DNA from: JACCQS01 sp963766765
GTDB lineage: Bacteria; Actinomycetota; Actinomycetes; Mycobacteriales; Geodermatophilaceae
Direction of reading: 5' to 3'
Length of the DNA stretch: 64,000 nt
NCBI GenBank assembly: GCA_963766765.1
Contig: CAVYBR010000001.1
Coordinates: 88,905 to 152,904 of the forward strand
The position numbers were made by a program, and so were the translations under genes. The notes under the pieces are model-generated. The model was not told where the DNA came from and made no database searches. It was given only the letters and a program-made list of their open reading frames with translations. Shown here piece by piece: positions 8,280-17,043 of the stretch; position 1 is the first letter of the stretch, and every line of letters starts with the position of its first letter.

Positions 8280-9462
8280 CATTTCCGCGGTGTCCGTGGA
8301 GTCCGCGTGCTCGCGAGGTTGCGTACTCGGTCGTTGCGGTCGCACCGTCCGCGTCGGCTTCGGCCTGTTGGCTGAGCGAGTTGAGTGCCACCTCCGCCAC
8401 CGCTGCCGAATCCGGATCCTGGGAGACGGCAGCGCGCCGGTAGGCGGCCATCGCGAGGTCCGGACGCCCGTGCCGCGAGGCCGCCTGATACCCAACGTTG
8501 AGGAGATCCTGCGGGCGCGCGTGACCGAGTGCAGCAGTCCACACCGGCTCAGGGATCGGCGTGTCTTCTGCGCTCAGCTGTTCCACGGCATAGTCGAGCA
8601 CGTCGAAGCCCGATTCGGTTTCATCCAGCAGTGCAACGCCATTCACCCGCGTCGTCGCCCACGAAATGCCGTTGGGCACCGCGTCGGGATCGGTAGCCGC
8701 GGGGCTGCTGCCCAGATAGGCCGGTAACAGCTCCACCAGGACCGCCCGGCTCAAGGGCGCCGAAATACCGGTGCGCCGCCAGTCAACGGCGGCCTTGACG
8801 ACGGCGCATCCCACTGGCTGGGTGGTTGTCCCGGCACGGAGCCGACGGAGCAGGACTGGTCCGCCGCCGACACTCGCGGGTAGGCCGACGTGTCGAGCCG
8901 TTGCCAACGTCTGCTCCGAGACGCCGCGCCGCGCTGCCCGATCGAATTCAGACTCGCTCCAGTCACCGAGCCGGATCGGTACCCCGAACCAGGCCGGGAC
9001 ACCCCAGCCGGCCGGCCGCACTGCGCTGTCGGCCATCAGATCGTCGTACGAGTCGCTCCCGATCGTCGCGATCAGCACATTGCCGCGCGCGTACAGCAGG
9101 TCGAGCACGTTTCGGTTGAGCCCATCGGCGCCGAGGAAACGGACCAGATCGTCGAGCCAGACAACGAGGCTCGACTCGTCCGGCTCCACTTCGAGCATCG
9201 CTCGCAGATCCGTGCCGTCGCGGGCGTCGACGCATCCGTGATCGGGAAAGATGTCTCGGGCCAGTTGAAGGGCCAGGCGGGTCTTGCCGGACATCGGCGG
9301 GCCGACGATCAGCACGCGCCGCTGTTGCAAACCGTGTTCGACATCGGGTTCACAGTCGCGCGGGACGTACGGGATGCCCTTGATCGCGCGCCGGACCCGC
9401 ACATCGTCCAGTTGGACGGCGGCCATTCGCCGGAACGCCCCAATTTGGCGCACCTTTGCCAT
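8014..9462 (-). CDS. P-loop NTPase part of the frameshifted NTPase-TPR protein
   Basis: This is the N-terminal part of the large protein. A Walker A motif GPPMSGKT sits at residues 54-61 and a Walker B-like SLVVWLDDLVRFLG about 60 residues later, followed by helical regions with conserved AALGHARPQDLLNVGYQAA and the first TPR-like unit (MAAYRRAAVSQDPDSAAVAEVAL). Meaningful sequence ends near 8300; beyond that this frame gives arginine/histidine-rich junk to its stop, while the repeats resume in the neighbouring frame. Start candidates are ATG 9462 and ATG 9426, with the open frame reaching 9570. A genuine programmed shift is possible but no slippery heptamer is evident. Confidence 0.65.
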   Translation of the reverse strand: MAKVRQIGAFRRMAAVQLDDVRVRRAIKGIPYVPRDCEPDVEHGLQQRRVLIVGPPMSGKTRLALQLARDIFPDHGCVDARDGTDLRAMLEVEPDESSLVVWLDDLVRFLGADGLNRNVLDLLYARGNVLIATIGSDSYDDLMADSAVRPAGWGVPAWFGVPIRLGDWSESEFDRAARRGVSEQTLATARHVGLPASVGGGPVLLRRLRAGTTTQPVGCAVVKAAVDWRRTGISAPLSRAVLVELLPAYLGSSPAATDPDAVPNGISWATTRVNGVALLDETESGFDVLDYAVEQLSAEDTPIPEPVWTAALGHARPQDLLNVGYQAASRHGRPDLAMAAYRRAAVSQDPDSAAVAEVALNSLSQQAEADADGATATTEYATSRARGLHGHRGNASRRARESSCELESGCAGPCANHHDAWRHRRSADIGDAEGRCQSRHGSPEASRPRGCNGRVATGPRLRSSGSGPGRRTVHGVGAQPSG

Positions 9463-9675
9463 CCCTGCTGTCCAATCCCCGTTTGGCCGACGAGTCACGT
9501 TCTCAGGATCCAGGGGTGCGTCGGACCTCCATGTCCGGTCGCCCGGTGGTAGGCACGGCGTCGCCGGCAAGCAGGAGAGTCGTGAATCGCCGGCTTGGAC
9601 GGCGGGCGGGCGTTACCCGGTTCCCATCAATTCAAGGGTAGCGAGTCCACGTACCCGCCGAGCAGACCGCCTACG

Positions 9676-9990
9676 TCACGATTCGGTGGGAGTCTCCCGT
9701 CGACCAGGGCGCGGGATGGGTCCGATGTTCTCCTCGTACAGGCGCTCGTTCAGGCTCAGCGCCCGCATCAGCTGAAACACCACGTCCGGCGGGATCTTCA
9801 CTCGGGACACCACGCGACAGGGTGTTACCGAGCCGTCCCCGGGGGCGGCCTGCTGAGCCGGGAGCATCACCGCAAAGTCCAGGGTGAACTCGTACGGCGT
9901 GTGCCACACGGCTACGACGTTGCTGTAGACGCCGCCGGTCATGTCGTCGGGTACGTGCAGGGCGAGGCTTGAGTCAGGCGTCTGGGTCAT
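9676..9990 (-). CDS. DUF3467 family protein
   Basis: A 104-residue protein from ATG 9990 (MTQTPDSSLALHVPDD). The DUF3467 signature is clear: GGVYSNVVAVWHTPYEFTLDF, then a core with VSRVKIPPDVVFQLMRALSLNERLYEENIG. The function of the family is unknown. It lies upstream of, and on the same strand as, the NTPase-TPR gene, about 210 bases away, so co-transcription is possible but not shown. An upstream in-frame ATG would add 10 residues. Confidence 0.85.
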   Translation of the reverse strand: MTQTPDSSLALHVPDDMTGGVYSNVVAVWHTPYEFTLDFAVMLPAQQAAPGDGSVTPCRVVSRVKIPPDVVFQLMRALSLNERLYEENIGPIPRPGRRETPTES

Positions 9991-10061
9991 GGGCAACGAC
10001 AGTAGGACCGAAGCGCCCACCGGCGTCAGCGCATCCTGTCGGGCTGGGGTCCCGTCCGAGG

Positions 10062-10469
10062 TCAGGTCCTCGGCAGGCCGGCCGTCAACCAGGCGTGAAT
10101 GCCGCCGATGAGGTCAGTCGCCCGGTGCAGGCCGAGCTCCTGCAGCGCCGCGGCTGCCAGCGAAGACGTGTATCCCTCCGAGCAGAAGACGATGATCCGC
10201 AGGTCGTACGACGTGATGGGCAGCCGAGCGTCGCTGGACGGGTCGAACCGCCATTCCAGGACATTGCGCTCGATGACCAATGCATCCGGGATCTGACCCT
10301 CCGCGGCTCGTTGGGCCGCTGGTCGAATGTCCACAAGCAGTGCTCCGGCCTGTTGTTCCTGGAAAGCGGCGACCGCGTCGACCCGGTGCAGCCGAGTCCG
10401 GGCGGCTTCCAGCAGGTCGGCGATCGATCGACTGGCCCGGTTCGGCCGCGTCAGCAGTTCGGTGCTCAC
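10062..10469 (-). CDS. rhodanese-like sulfurtransferase
   Basis: A 135-residue single-domain rhodanese. The active-site loop is VFCSEGYTSS with the persulfide-carrying Cys, preceded by LLVDIRPAAQRAAEGQIPDALVIERNVLEWRF and followed by LIGGIHAWLTAGLP, all in the normal order. Its start overlaps the stop of the cysteine dioxygenase gene by 4 bases (ATGA), so the two are translationally coupled. Rhodanese next to cysteine dioxygenase is a frequent actinobacterial pair and points to handling of sulfane sulfur arising during cysteine catabolism (inference from family and context). Confidence 0.92.
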   Translation of the reverse strand: MSTELLTRPNRASRSIADLLEAARTRLHRVDAVAAFQEQQAGALLVDIRPAAQRAAEGQIPDALVIERNVLEWRFDPSSDARLPITSYDLRIIVFCSEGYTSSLAAAALQELGLHRATDLIGGIHAWLTAGLPRT

Positions 10470-11014
10470 CAGTCGGACCCGATCCGGCGTACCCCGACCC
10501 CGTGCAGGAGGTCGCCCATCCAGTCGTAGGCAGTCATCTGGGACAGCGCGGGTCCGTACACGTGCAGGCTCACGGCGGGCTCATGACCGAAGTTCGACAC
10601 GCGGTGCACATGTCGTGTGCCGAACTGACGCAGCGACCCGTCCGACCAGATTCGAGTGGACATCTGCGAGCGGTGCAGTGGCCACTCGGGCGAGATACTC
10701 GCGCTGATCGATTCGTCGGCGTGGTCTTCGGTCAGCACGCCCGTGAGGACGGTGAATGCACCCGCGGAGTCGCCGTGATCGTGCCAATCCGTCGACTGGC
10801 CAGGGAGCCAGGCGATGAGCCAGGCTTCGTGTCGATCATCGGCGCCCAGCCGGGTGTACCAGCGGTGCTCGGCATCGAACTGCGCCTGGAGCAGTACCTT
10901 GCGGCGCCGGCGGGCATAGCGCCTGGTCAGGGCGGCTAGTTCGGCAAGCGAGTGATGCCTCGGTGCGGCCGGCGCATCGAACGGCGTGGGCAGAGTCGAC
11001 GTGTGCAAAGTCAT
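10466..11014 (-). CDS. cysteine dioxygenase
   Basis: A 182-residue type I cysteine dioxygenase of the cupin superfamily, oxidising cysteine to cysteine sulfinate with non-haem iron. The cupin motif 1 reads LPGQSTDWHDHGDSAGAFTVL (the two His ligands split by Asp), and the third His lies in FGTRHVHRVSNFG. The region YGPALSQMTAYDW matches the C-terminal strand of the family. The cysteine catabolism gene precedes and overlaps the rhodanese gene. The product consumes cysteine, while the mec-cysO-cysM set at 17-19 kb makes it. Confidence 0.92.
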   Translation of the reverse strand: MTLHTSTLPTPFDAPAAPRHHSLAELAALTRRYARRRRKVLLQAQFDAEHRWYTRLGADDRHEAWLIAWLPGQSTDWHDHGDSAGAFTVLTGVLTEDHADESISASISPEWPLHRSQMSTRIWSDGSLRQFGTRHVHRVSNFGHEPAVSLHVYGPALSQMTAYDWMGDLLHGVGVRRIGSDW

Positions 11015-11074
11015 CAGCGCGGGTTACCTCAGCGGAGTCGAAATGATTGAGCGGGCACGTAGATAGTGTAGTTA

Positions 11075-11084
11075 TTCGATCGAA
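11075..11084. promoter_or_regulatory. palindrome in cdo/ctaD divergent promoter region
   Basis: The 212-base gap between the divergent cysteine dioxygenase and ctaD genes contains an AT-rich island (about 11060-11100) holding the perfect palindrome TTCGATCGAA. A perfect palindrome in the island immediately upstream of cdo is a candidate operator for a cysteine- or redox-responsive regulator. Symmetry does not extend cleanly beyond the ten bases, so confidence is low. Confidence 0.3.
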
Positions 11085-11226
11085 CTAGTAGGAATATGGT
11101 CAGCATGCCTGGTGCCTCGGCGCTGTGTCTACGGACTCGCGGCAGATTTTTCCGCAGGTTTGTGGCCTGATCGCGCCACGCCGACCACCCGCTTCCACAG
11201 GGGCGCGCCGGGGTTAAGCTCCCTGC

Positions 11227-12975
11227 GTGACCATCGCTCCGGCGCCGATCGTCTCCCGGCCGAGCCCTCCCCGGGAGGCCAAGAAGGGCTCTGTTCTTCT
11301 CAACGTCCTGAGCACGACGGACCACAAGCTCATCGGCAACATGTACATGGTTGCCTCATTCGGGTTCTTCATGGCCGGCGGCATCATGGCCATGCTGATG
11401 CGCGCCGAGTTGGCCCGGCCGGGAACGCAGTTCCTCTCCCCGGAGCAGTACAACCAGCTGTTCACCATGCACGGCACGATCATGCTGCTGCTGTTCGCGA
11501 CGCCCCTGGTCTTCGCGTTCGCCAACGTCGTCCTGCCACTGCAGATCGGCGCGCCTGATGTCGCGTTTCCCCGACTGAACGCCTTCTCGTTCTGGCTGTT
11601 CCTGTTCGGCGGACTCACGGTCATGTCGTCGTTCCTGACGCCCGGTGGCGCAGCGGACTTCGGCTGGTATGCCTACTCGCCGCTGACCGACATGACCAAC
11701 TCCCCGGGGATCGGGCCCGACCTCTGGATCGTGGGGCTTGCCCTCGCCGGCCTCGGCACCATTCTCGGCGCCGTCAACATGGTGGCCACGGTCGTCTGCC
11801 TGCGTGCGCCGGGGATGACGATGTGGCGGATGCCGATCTTCACCTGGAACATCCTGGTGACGAGCATCCTCGTGTTGCTTGCCTTCCCCATCCTCACCTC
11901 GGCGCTACTGGTGTTGCTCTCAGATCGGCACCTGGGCTCGCAGATCTTCGTGGCGGAGAACCGAGGGCCTCTGCTGTGGCAGCACCTGTTCTGGTTCTTC
12001 GGCCATCCCGAGGTCTACATCGTCGCCCTGCCGTTCTTCGGCATCGTCACCGAGATCATCCCGGTCTTCAGCCGCAAGCCACTGTTCGGCTACACCGGAA
12101 TGGTTCTGGCCACACTCTCGATCGCCGCGCTGTCGTTCACGGTCTGGGCGCACCACATGTTCGCCACCGGTGCGGTGCTGCTGCCGTTCTTCAGCTTCCT
12201 GACGTTCCTGATCGCGATCCCGACCGGAATCAAGTTCTTCAACTGGATCGGGACCATGTGGAAGGGGCAGATCGAGTTAAAGACTCCGATGCTGTTCTCC
12301 ATCGGATTCATGGTCACGTTCCTGCTCGGCGGGCTGACCGGCATCATCCTGGCCTCGCCACCACTGGACTGGCACCTCAACGACAGCTACTTCGTCGTCG
12401 CGCACTTCCATTACGTGCTCTTCGGGACGATCGTGTTCGCCGCGTACGGCGGGGTGTACTTCTGGTTCCCCAAGATGTCTGGCCGAATGCTGGACGAGAA
12501 ACTGGGCCAGCTGAACTTCTGGATGACGTTCGTCGGGTTCCACACGACCTTCCTGATCCAGCACTGGCTGGGCAACATCGGCATGCCGCGGCGCTACGTC
12601 GACTATGAGGCGGCCACCGGCTGGGCCACGCTCAACACCATCTCCACGATCGGTTCCTTCATCCTGGGCGCGGGAATGCTGCCGCTCATCTGGAACGTGA
12701 TCAAGAGCTGGCGCTACGGCGAACTGGCGGTCGAGGACGACCCATGGGGCTACGGAAACTCCCTCGAGTGGGCCACGTCCAACCCGCCGCCTCGACACAA
12801 CTTCATCGAGATCCCACGGATCCGATCGGAGCGACCGGCCTTCGAGGCGCATTACCCACACATGGCCGAACGCTTGCAGGCCGAGCGGCACGCCGGGCGA
12901 CGGCATCGCCCCGAGATACCGGCAGCCGAACGCGAGAGCGATCAGTCGGGCGCCGGCGGCACCGTCACGCATTGA
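11227..12975 (+). CDS. ctaD: cytochrome c oxidase subunit I (aa3)
   Basis: A 582-residue 12-helix catalytic subunit of the aa3 terminal oxidase. Haem and copper ligands are visible: FTMHGTIMLLLF (haem a His), WFFGHPEVYI (CuB His with the cross-linked Tyr), WAHHMF (two CuB His), and VAHFHYVLFG (haem a3 and a His). The GTG start gives a short Pro/Lys-rich cytosolic leader before LSTTDHKLIGNMY, which is the family norm. The C-terminal tail after PPPRHNF is long and hydrophilic, as in other actinobacteria. Subunits II and III are not nearby. The ctaD-serB order matches Mycobacterium. Confidence 0.97.
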   Translation: MTIAPAPIVSRPSPPREAKKGSVLLNVLSTTDHKLIGNMYMVASFGFFMAGGIMAMLMRAELARPGTQFLSPEQYNQLFTMHGTIMLLLFATPLVFAFANVVLPLQIGAPDVAFPRLNAFSFWLFLFGGLTVMSSFLTPGGAADFGWYAYSPLTDMTNSPGIGPDLWIVGLALAGLGTILGAVNMVATVVCLRAPGMTMWRMPIFTWNILVTSILVLLAFPILTSALLVLLSDRHLGSQIFVAENRGPLLWQHLFWFFGHPEVYIVALPFFGIVTEIIPVFSRKPLFGYTGMVLATLSIAALSFTVWAHHMFATGAVLLPFFSFLTFLIAIPTGIKFFNWIGTMWKGQIELKTPMLFSIGFMVTFLLGGLTGIILASPPLDWHLNDSYFVVAHFHYVLFGTIVFAAYGGVYFWFPKMSGRMLDEKLGQLNFWMTFVGFHTTFLIQHWLGNIGMPRRYVDYEAATGWATLNTISTIGSFILGAGMLPLIWNVIKSWRYGELAVEDDPWGYGNSLEWATSNPPPRHNFIEIPRIRSERPAFEAHYPHMAERLQAERHAGRRHRPEIPAAERESDQSGAGGTVTH

Positions 12976-13009
12976 GTTCACCCCGCCGTCGGAGGACTTC
13001 GGACGGTCC

Positions 13010-14222
13010 GTGACGTTGAACCTCCCGATGACGGCGGAGTCCGGACGCAGCGCGCTGCTGACATCACCGGTCCCGACCGGCCGGGGGTCACCGCACGCCT
13101 GTTCAGTGAGCTCGCGTCGGTGGATGTCGAGATCGTCGACGTGGAGCAGGTGGTCATCCGAGGCCAGCTCGTTCTGGGCGTGCTGCTTGCACTGCGCGCC
13201 GACGAGGCCGAGATCAAGGGACTGGCCGACCGCGTTGCCCGCGAGGCCGGACTCACCATCGACGTGTCCTTCGACGAGGCGGCTCCCGACCTCACCGAAC
13301 ACCGTCGTCGACGCAATCACGTGATCCTGCTCGGGGCACCCTTGCCCGCCACGGCTGTTGCCGCTGTCGCCAGCGCGATCGCCGAGATCGGCGGAAACAT
13401 CGACACCATCTCGCGCTTGTCCAGCTACCCGGTCACAAGTCTGGAATTGATGGTCTCGGGGGCGAAGTCGCCGCGACTGCGGGCCGCGCTGTCGGAGGTA
13501 GCCAGCCGGACCGGCGTCGACATCGCTGTCGAGAAGGCCGGCTTGTTGCGCCGCAGCAAGCGGTTGATCGTGCTCGATGTGGACTCCACGCTCATCCAGG
13601 GCGAGGTGATCGATGCCCTTGCGGCAAAGGTCGGACGGGGTTCCGAGGTCACAGCCGTGACGCCGCGGCCATGGCCGGTGACCTCGACTTCCGCACGGCC
13701 TTGCGGGACCGGGTAGCGGTGCTCAAGGGTTTGCCGGCACGAGCCCTGGACGAGGTCTTTGACGACCTGGTCCTGACTCCGGGTGCGCGCACGCTCGTCC
13801 GAACCCTTAAGGCGATGGGTTATCGCTGCGGAATTGTCAGCGGCGGCTTCACCCAGATCACCGATCGTCTTGTCGTTCGACTCGATCTCGACTTCTCTGC
13901 GGCCAACACCCTGGAGGTCGTCGATGACAAGCTCACCGGACGGTTGGTCGGCGACATTCTGGATCGCCACGGAAAGGCGGAGGCGCTCAAGCGATTTGCC
14001 GCCGAGTTCAACATTCCGCTCAGCCAGACTGTCGCTGTGGGCGATGGTGCGAATGACATCGACATGCTCGCCGCTGCTGGCTTGGGCGTGGCGTTCAACG
14101 CTCGACCATTCGTTCGTGACCAGGCTCACGCTGCCCTGAATCAGCCCTACCTCGATGCGATCCTCTTTGTGCTCGGCATCAGCCGGGCAGAGGTCGAATC
14201 CCTGGACCTGCCCGCGCCGTGA
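13010..14222 (+). pseudogene. serB: phosphoserine phosphatase SerB, two single-base frameshifts
   Basis: SerB makes serine from O-phosphoserine. The protein reads in three successive frames. The first, from GTG 13010 (or ATG 13028), ends in SALLT. The second gives TGPDRPGVTARLF, the tandem ACT region and HAD motif I (VLDVDSTLIQGEV). The third gives AMAGDLDF, motif II (GIVSGGF) and motif III (VGDGANDIDML). One missing base at 13061-13066 and one at 13659-13662 would restore a normal SerB of about 400 residues. The two main open pieces are 13120-13716 and 13671-14222. No amino-acid decay is visible, so sequencing error is as likely as inactivation. Its substrate is also the CysM substrate. Confidence 0.85.
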
Positions 14223-14235
14223 TGTCCGGGAGATG

Positions 14236-14802
14236 TCAGCCGAGCTCTACCCCTGCAGCGCGGAACTCCTTGACCGCCGCCGCACTGCTGTGCTCGGCAA
14301 CACCTGCCGTCAGGTCGAGCAGCACGCAGGTACGCAGGCCAATCCGCACGGCATCCAGGGCGGTGTGCCGCACGCAGTAGTCGGTGGCTATCCCGACGAT
14401 GTCGATCCGGCTGACGCCCCGGTCGGCCAACCACTGCTGGAGAGGCACGCCGTCGAGGTTTGCCTCGAATGCGGAGTACGCGGCTGCGTACTCACCCTTG
14501 TCGAAGACCGCCTCGAGGAAGGAGACGTCGAGGTTGGGGTGCAGTTCGACGCCGGACGTGTCAACGACGCAGTGCCGCGGCCACGACTCAGCGAAGTCCG
14601 GCTGGTCGGAGAAATGGTCACCAGGATCGATGTGATGATCTCGGGTGGCGACGATGTGGTCGTAGGTGCTGGCCGCGTCGCGCAGGAGCGTGGTGATGGC
14701 CGACGCGATCGCCGATCCGCCGGCCACAGCCAGAGTGCCGCCCTCGCAGAAGTCCCGTTGCACGTCCACAATCACCAGCGCCGTTGGCGCATGCTCGGTC
14801 AC
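14236..14802 (-). CDS. pncA: nicotinamidase
   Basis: A 188-residue isochorismatase-fold amidase converting nicotinamide to nicotinate. The catalytic triad motifs are present: VIVDVQRDFCEGG (Asp), a central Lys (FDKGEYAAAYSAF), and GIATDYCVRHTALDA (Cys with the preceding cis-peptide region). The metal-site pattern DHHIDPGDHF is also present. It begins 4 bases after the stop of pncB on the same strand, so pncB-pncA form an operon of two consecutive steps of the Preiss-Handler NAD salvage route. Confidence 0.94.
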   Translation of the reverse strand: MTEHAPTALVIVDVQRDFCEGGTLAVAGGSAIASAITTLLRDAASTYDHIVATRDHHIDPGDHFSDQPDFAESWPRHCVVDTSGVELHPNLDVSFLEAVFDKGEYAAAYSAFEANLDGVPLQQWLADRGVSRIDIVGIATDYCVRHTALDAVRIGLRTCVLLDLTAGVAEHSSAAAVKEFRAAGVELG

Positions 14803-14806
14803 GTGC

Positions 14807-16102
14807 TCACCCCTCGAACTCCACGAATTCGGTGTCGACGGCCGGCTCGCCCCGGGACAGCTTTCGGGCTGCCTCCGGCAGCGTTTTCATCACCCGCCCA
14901 TGATGCTCCCGAGCCCGGTCGAGCCGATCTCGAGCCGAGATCCCCGCCTCAACTGGTTGCCCGGCAGCGACCAATGGAATCTGCAGGGCGCGATCGCCCT
15001 CCTGCGGGTGAATTCGCCCCGTCTTACCAACGACTTCTGCGGTCATGACCCCGAGTTCGTTGTGTCGCCGTACGGCGATCTTTCGTCCCCCTCGGGACGG
15101 CTTTCCGATGGACGACTTGGCCACGGGACGTCCCTCGACCTCCACCAGCTTGTAAACCAGGCCGGCAGTCGGGGCGCCCGACCCCGTGACCAGGGATGTC
15201 CCCACTCCGTACGCGCTGACCGGTGCCGCAGCCAGAGCGGCGATCGCGTACTCGTCGAGGTCGCTGGTCACCACGATGCGCGTCTCGGTCGCCCCTAGTG
15301 AGTCGAGCTGTTCGCGCGCTTGGACGGCGAGGGAGGCGAGGTCTCCGGAGTCGAGCCGGATGGCACCGAGCTGCGGGCCGGCTGCGCGCACGGCCGCGCG
15401 GATGCCCTCTGCTATGTCATAGGTGTCCACCAGAAGTGTGGTCTCGAGCCCCAGCGTCGCGACCTGGGCGGCGAATGCGGCCTCCTCGGTGTCGTGCAGC
15501 AGCGTGAAAGCATGCGCGCTCGTGCCGCTGGTCGGGATCCCGTATCGGGCCCCTGCCGCCAGGTTGCTTGTCGCGGCGAAGCCAGCGAGGTAGGCAGCCC
15601 TGGCCGCAGCCACGGCTGCCCGTTCGTGGGTCCGCCGGGAGCCCATCTCGATGCACGGCCGCTGTCCCGCGGCCCCGACCACGCGAGCAGCGGCAGACGC
15701 GATTGCGGTGTCGTGGTTGAGCACCGAAAGCACCAGTGTCTCGAGCAGTACGGCCTCGGCGAAGGTGCCCGAGACGGTTATGATGGGGGAGCCTGGGAAA
15801 TACAGCTCGCCCTCGGCGTAACCCTCGATGTGTCCCGAGAAGCGATGCGCAGCAAGCCAGTCCAGCGTTGGAGGATCCACAACCTCTTTCTCGCGGAGCT
15901 CGTTGATCTCCGGCGCACCGAAGCGGAAGGCTGCTATCGCCTCGATCAGGCGATCGGTACCTCCGACGACTCCGTAACGCCGGCCCGCGGGGAGGCTGCG
16001 GGCGAAGACCTCGAAGACGCACTGCCGCTCGGCGGTGCCGTCCTGGAGAGCCGCGGCGAGCATGGTCAGCTCGTAGCGGTCGGTGAGCAGCGCCGTGGAC
16101 AC
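14807..16102 (-). CDS. pncB: nicotinate phosphoribosyltransferase
   Basis: A 431-residue enzyme joining nicotinate to PRPP. Family landmarks are STALLTDRYELTMLAAAL at the N-terminus, IEMGSRRTHE (phosphate and substrate loop, with the conserved Arg and phosphorylatable His), TLLVDTYD, IRLDSGDL and YGVGTSLVTG. The start is GTG 16102, because the preceding open frame shows no homology and runs back into clpS. Divergent from clpS across 54 bases, the same arrangement as Rv1330c/Rv1331 in M. tuberculosis. Confidence 0.94.
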   Translation of the reverse strand: MSTALLTDRYELTMLAAALQDGTAERQCVFEVFARSLPAGRRYGVVGGTDRLIEAIAAFRFGAPEINELREKEVVDPPTLDWLAAHRFSGHIEGYAEGELYFPGSPIITVSGTFAEAVLLETLVLSVLNHDTAIASAAARVVGAAGQRPCIEMGSRRTHERAAVAAARAAYLAGFAATSNLAAGARYGIPTSGTSAHAFTLLHDTEEAAFAAQVATLGLETTLLVDTYDIAEGIRAAVRAAGPQLGAIRLDSGDLASLAVQAREQLDSLGATETRIVVTSDLDEYAIAALAAAPVSAYGVGTSLVTGSGAPTAGLVYKLVEVEGRPVAKSSIGKPSRGGRKIAVRRHNELGVMTAEVVGKTGRIHPQEGDRALQIPLVAAGQPVEAGISARDRLDRAREHHGRVMKTLPEAARKLSRGEPAVDTEFVEFEG

Positions 16103-16156
16103 AGCTCGGCAGCGTAGGGGAGCGGCCTGGTTCGGGACCGGGCAGAATAGGTGTTC

Positions 16157-16465
16157 GTGAGCACAGTCGTCAGCGAAACCCTCGCGCCGGAGCGCAGCGG
16201 GGACGTCGTCGTCGACGACGCCGAGGAGACCGACCGCCCTTGGGTCACGGTCGTCTGGAACGACCCGGTGAACCTCATGAACTACGTCACGTACGTGTTT
16301 CAGAAGCTCTTCGGGTACGACGAGCCCACGGCGACCAAGCTCATGCTCCAGGTCCACAACGAGGGTCGGGCCATCGTCAGCTCGGGCGCGAAGGAGCGGA
16401 TGGAGTCCGACGCATCTCGCCTGCACGCGTACGGGCTCTGGGCGAGCTACCAGCGCGACTCGTGA
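16157..16465 (+). CDS. clpS: ATP-dependent Clp protease adaptor ClpS
   Basis: A 102-residue adaptor that delivers N-end-rule substrates to ClpAP/ClpCP. The N-degron-binding pocket segment WNDPVNLMNYVTYVFQKLFG and helix ATKLMLQVHNEGRAIV are both intact. A Ser/Glu-rich flexible N-terminus precedes them. GTG 16157 is preferred; an in-frame GTG 6 bases upstream is possible. The stop overlaps the GTG of the DUF2017 gene, so the two are translationally coupled. Confidence 0.93.
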   Translation: MSTVVSETLAPERSGDVVVDDAEETDRPWVTVVWNDPVNLMNYVTYVFQKLFGYDEPTATKLMLQVHNEGRAIVSSGAKERMESDASRLHAYGLWASYQRDS

Positions 16466-16965
16466 GGCCGTTCCAGTGGCAGGGAGACCGCTTGGTGGCC
16501 GATGTCGATCCGCACGAGGCGGATCTACTCCGGCAACTCGTCGCCGAGGTTCAGGAGTTGCTCACAACCGAGCAGCCCGGCGCCGCTGAGCGTGGGACCG
16601 AGAACGACCCGGTCGCCGAGCGACTCCTTCCAGACGGTCACCGCGATGACCCGGCCCTGGCCGCGGACTTCCGTTCCCTGACTGAGGACGGCCTGCGGCG
16701 CGAGAAGCTCGCTGACGCCGCGGCGGTGCTGGGTTCGATGGGCCCGCAAGGAGGTCAGGTCGAACTCGATGCGGACCAAGCGCATGCCTGGCTGCGGACG
16801 CTCAACGACGTACGGCTGGGCCTCGGTGTCCGGCTGGACGTCCAGGAGAGCGACGACCCACTCCGTAGGGCTGAGGAGACCGGAGATGTGCGCTGGGCGG
16901 CCTATTCCTGGCTCACGGCGGTTCAGGGCTTGCTGATCGACGAGTTAGCCCGCATTGAACCTTGA
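16462..16965 (+). CDS. aosR: DUF2017 family protein, AosR homologue
   Basis: A 167-residue all-helical protein of the DUF2017 family, in the exact syntenic position of Rv1332 (AosR), an actinomycete regulator reported to sense redox through a cysteine pair near its N-terminus and to raise mec-cysO-cysM transcription together with SigH. Visible family features are DVDPHEADLLRQLVAEVQELL near the start (split at about residues 15-35) and WLRTLNDVRLGLGVRLDV and WAAYSWLTAVQGLLIDEL near the end. This copy contains no cysteine at all, so it cannot use that disulfide mechanism. The GTG start overlaps the clpS stop by 4 bases. Confidence 0.85.
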   Translation: MRPFQWQGDRLVADVDPHEADLLRQLVAEVQELLTTEQPGAAERGTENDPVAERLLPDGHRDDPALAADFRSLTEDGLRREKLADAAAVLGSMGPQGGQVELDADQAHAWLRTLNDVRLGLGVRLDVQESDDPLRRAEETGDVRWAAYSWLTAVQGLLIDELARIEP

Positions 16966-17043
16966 GACGACCGAAGCCGCGCTCATCGCCCGTGGCGCCA
17001 CTGGTCGATCTCACCCCCAGGTGAGCCACATAGACTTGACCGC

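Noticed and set aside
11105..11170. Short ORF before ctaD (MPGASALCL...) considered as a cysteine leader peptide
   Set aside because: It has one Cys only, lies on the wrong strand for the cysteine dioxygenase gene, and has no attenuator-like hairpin.
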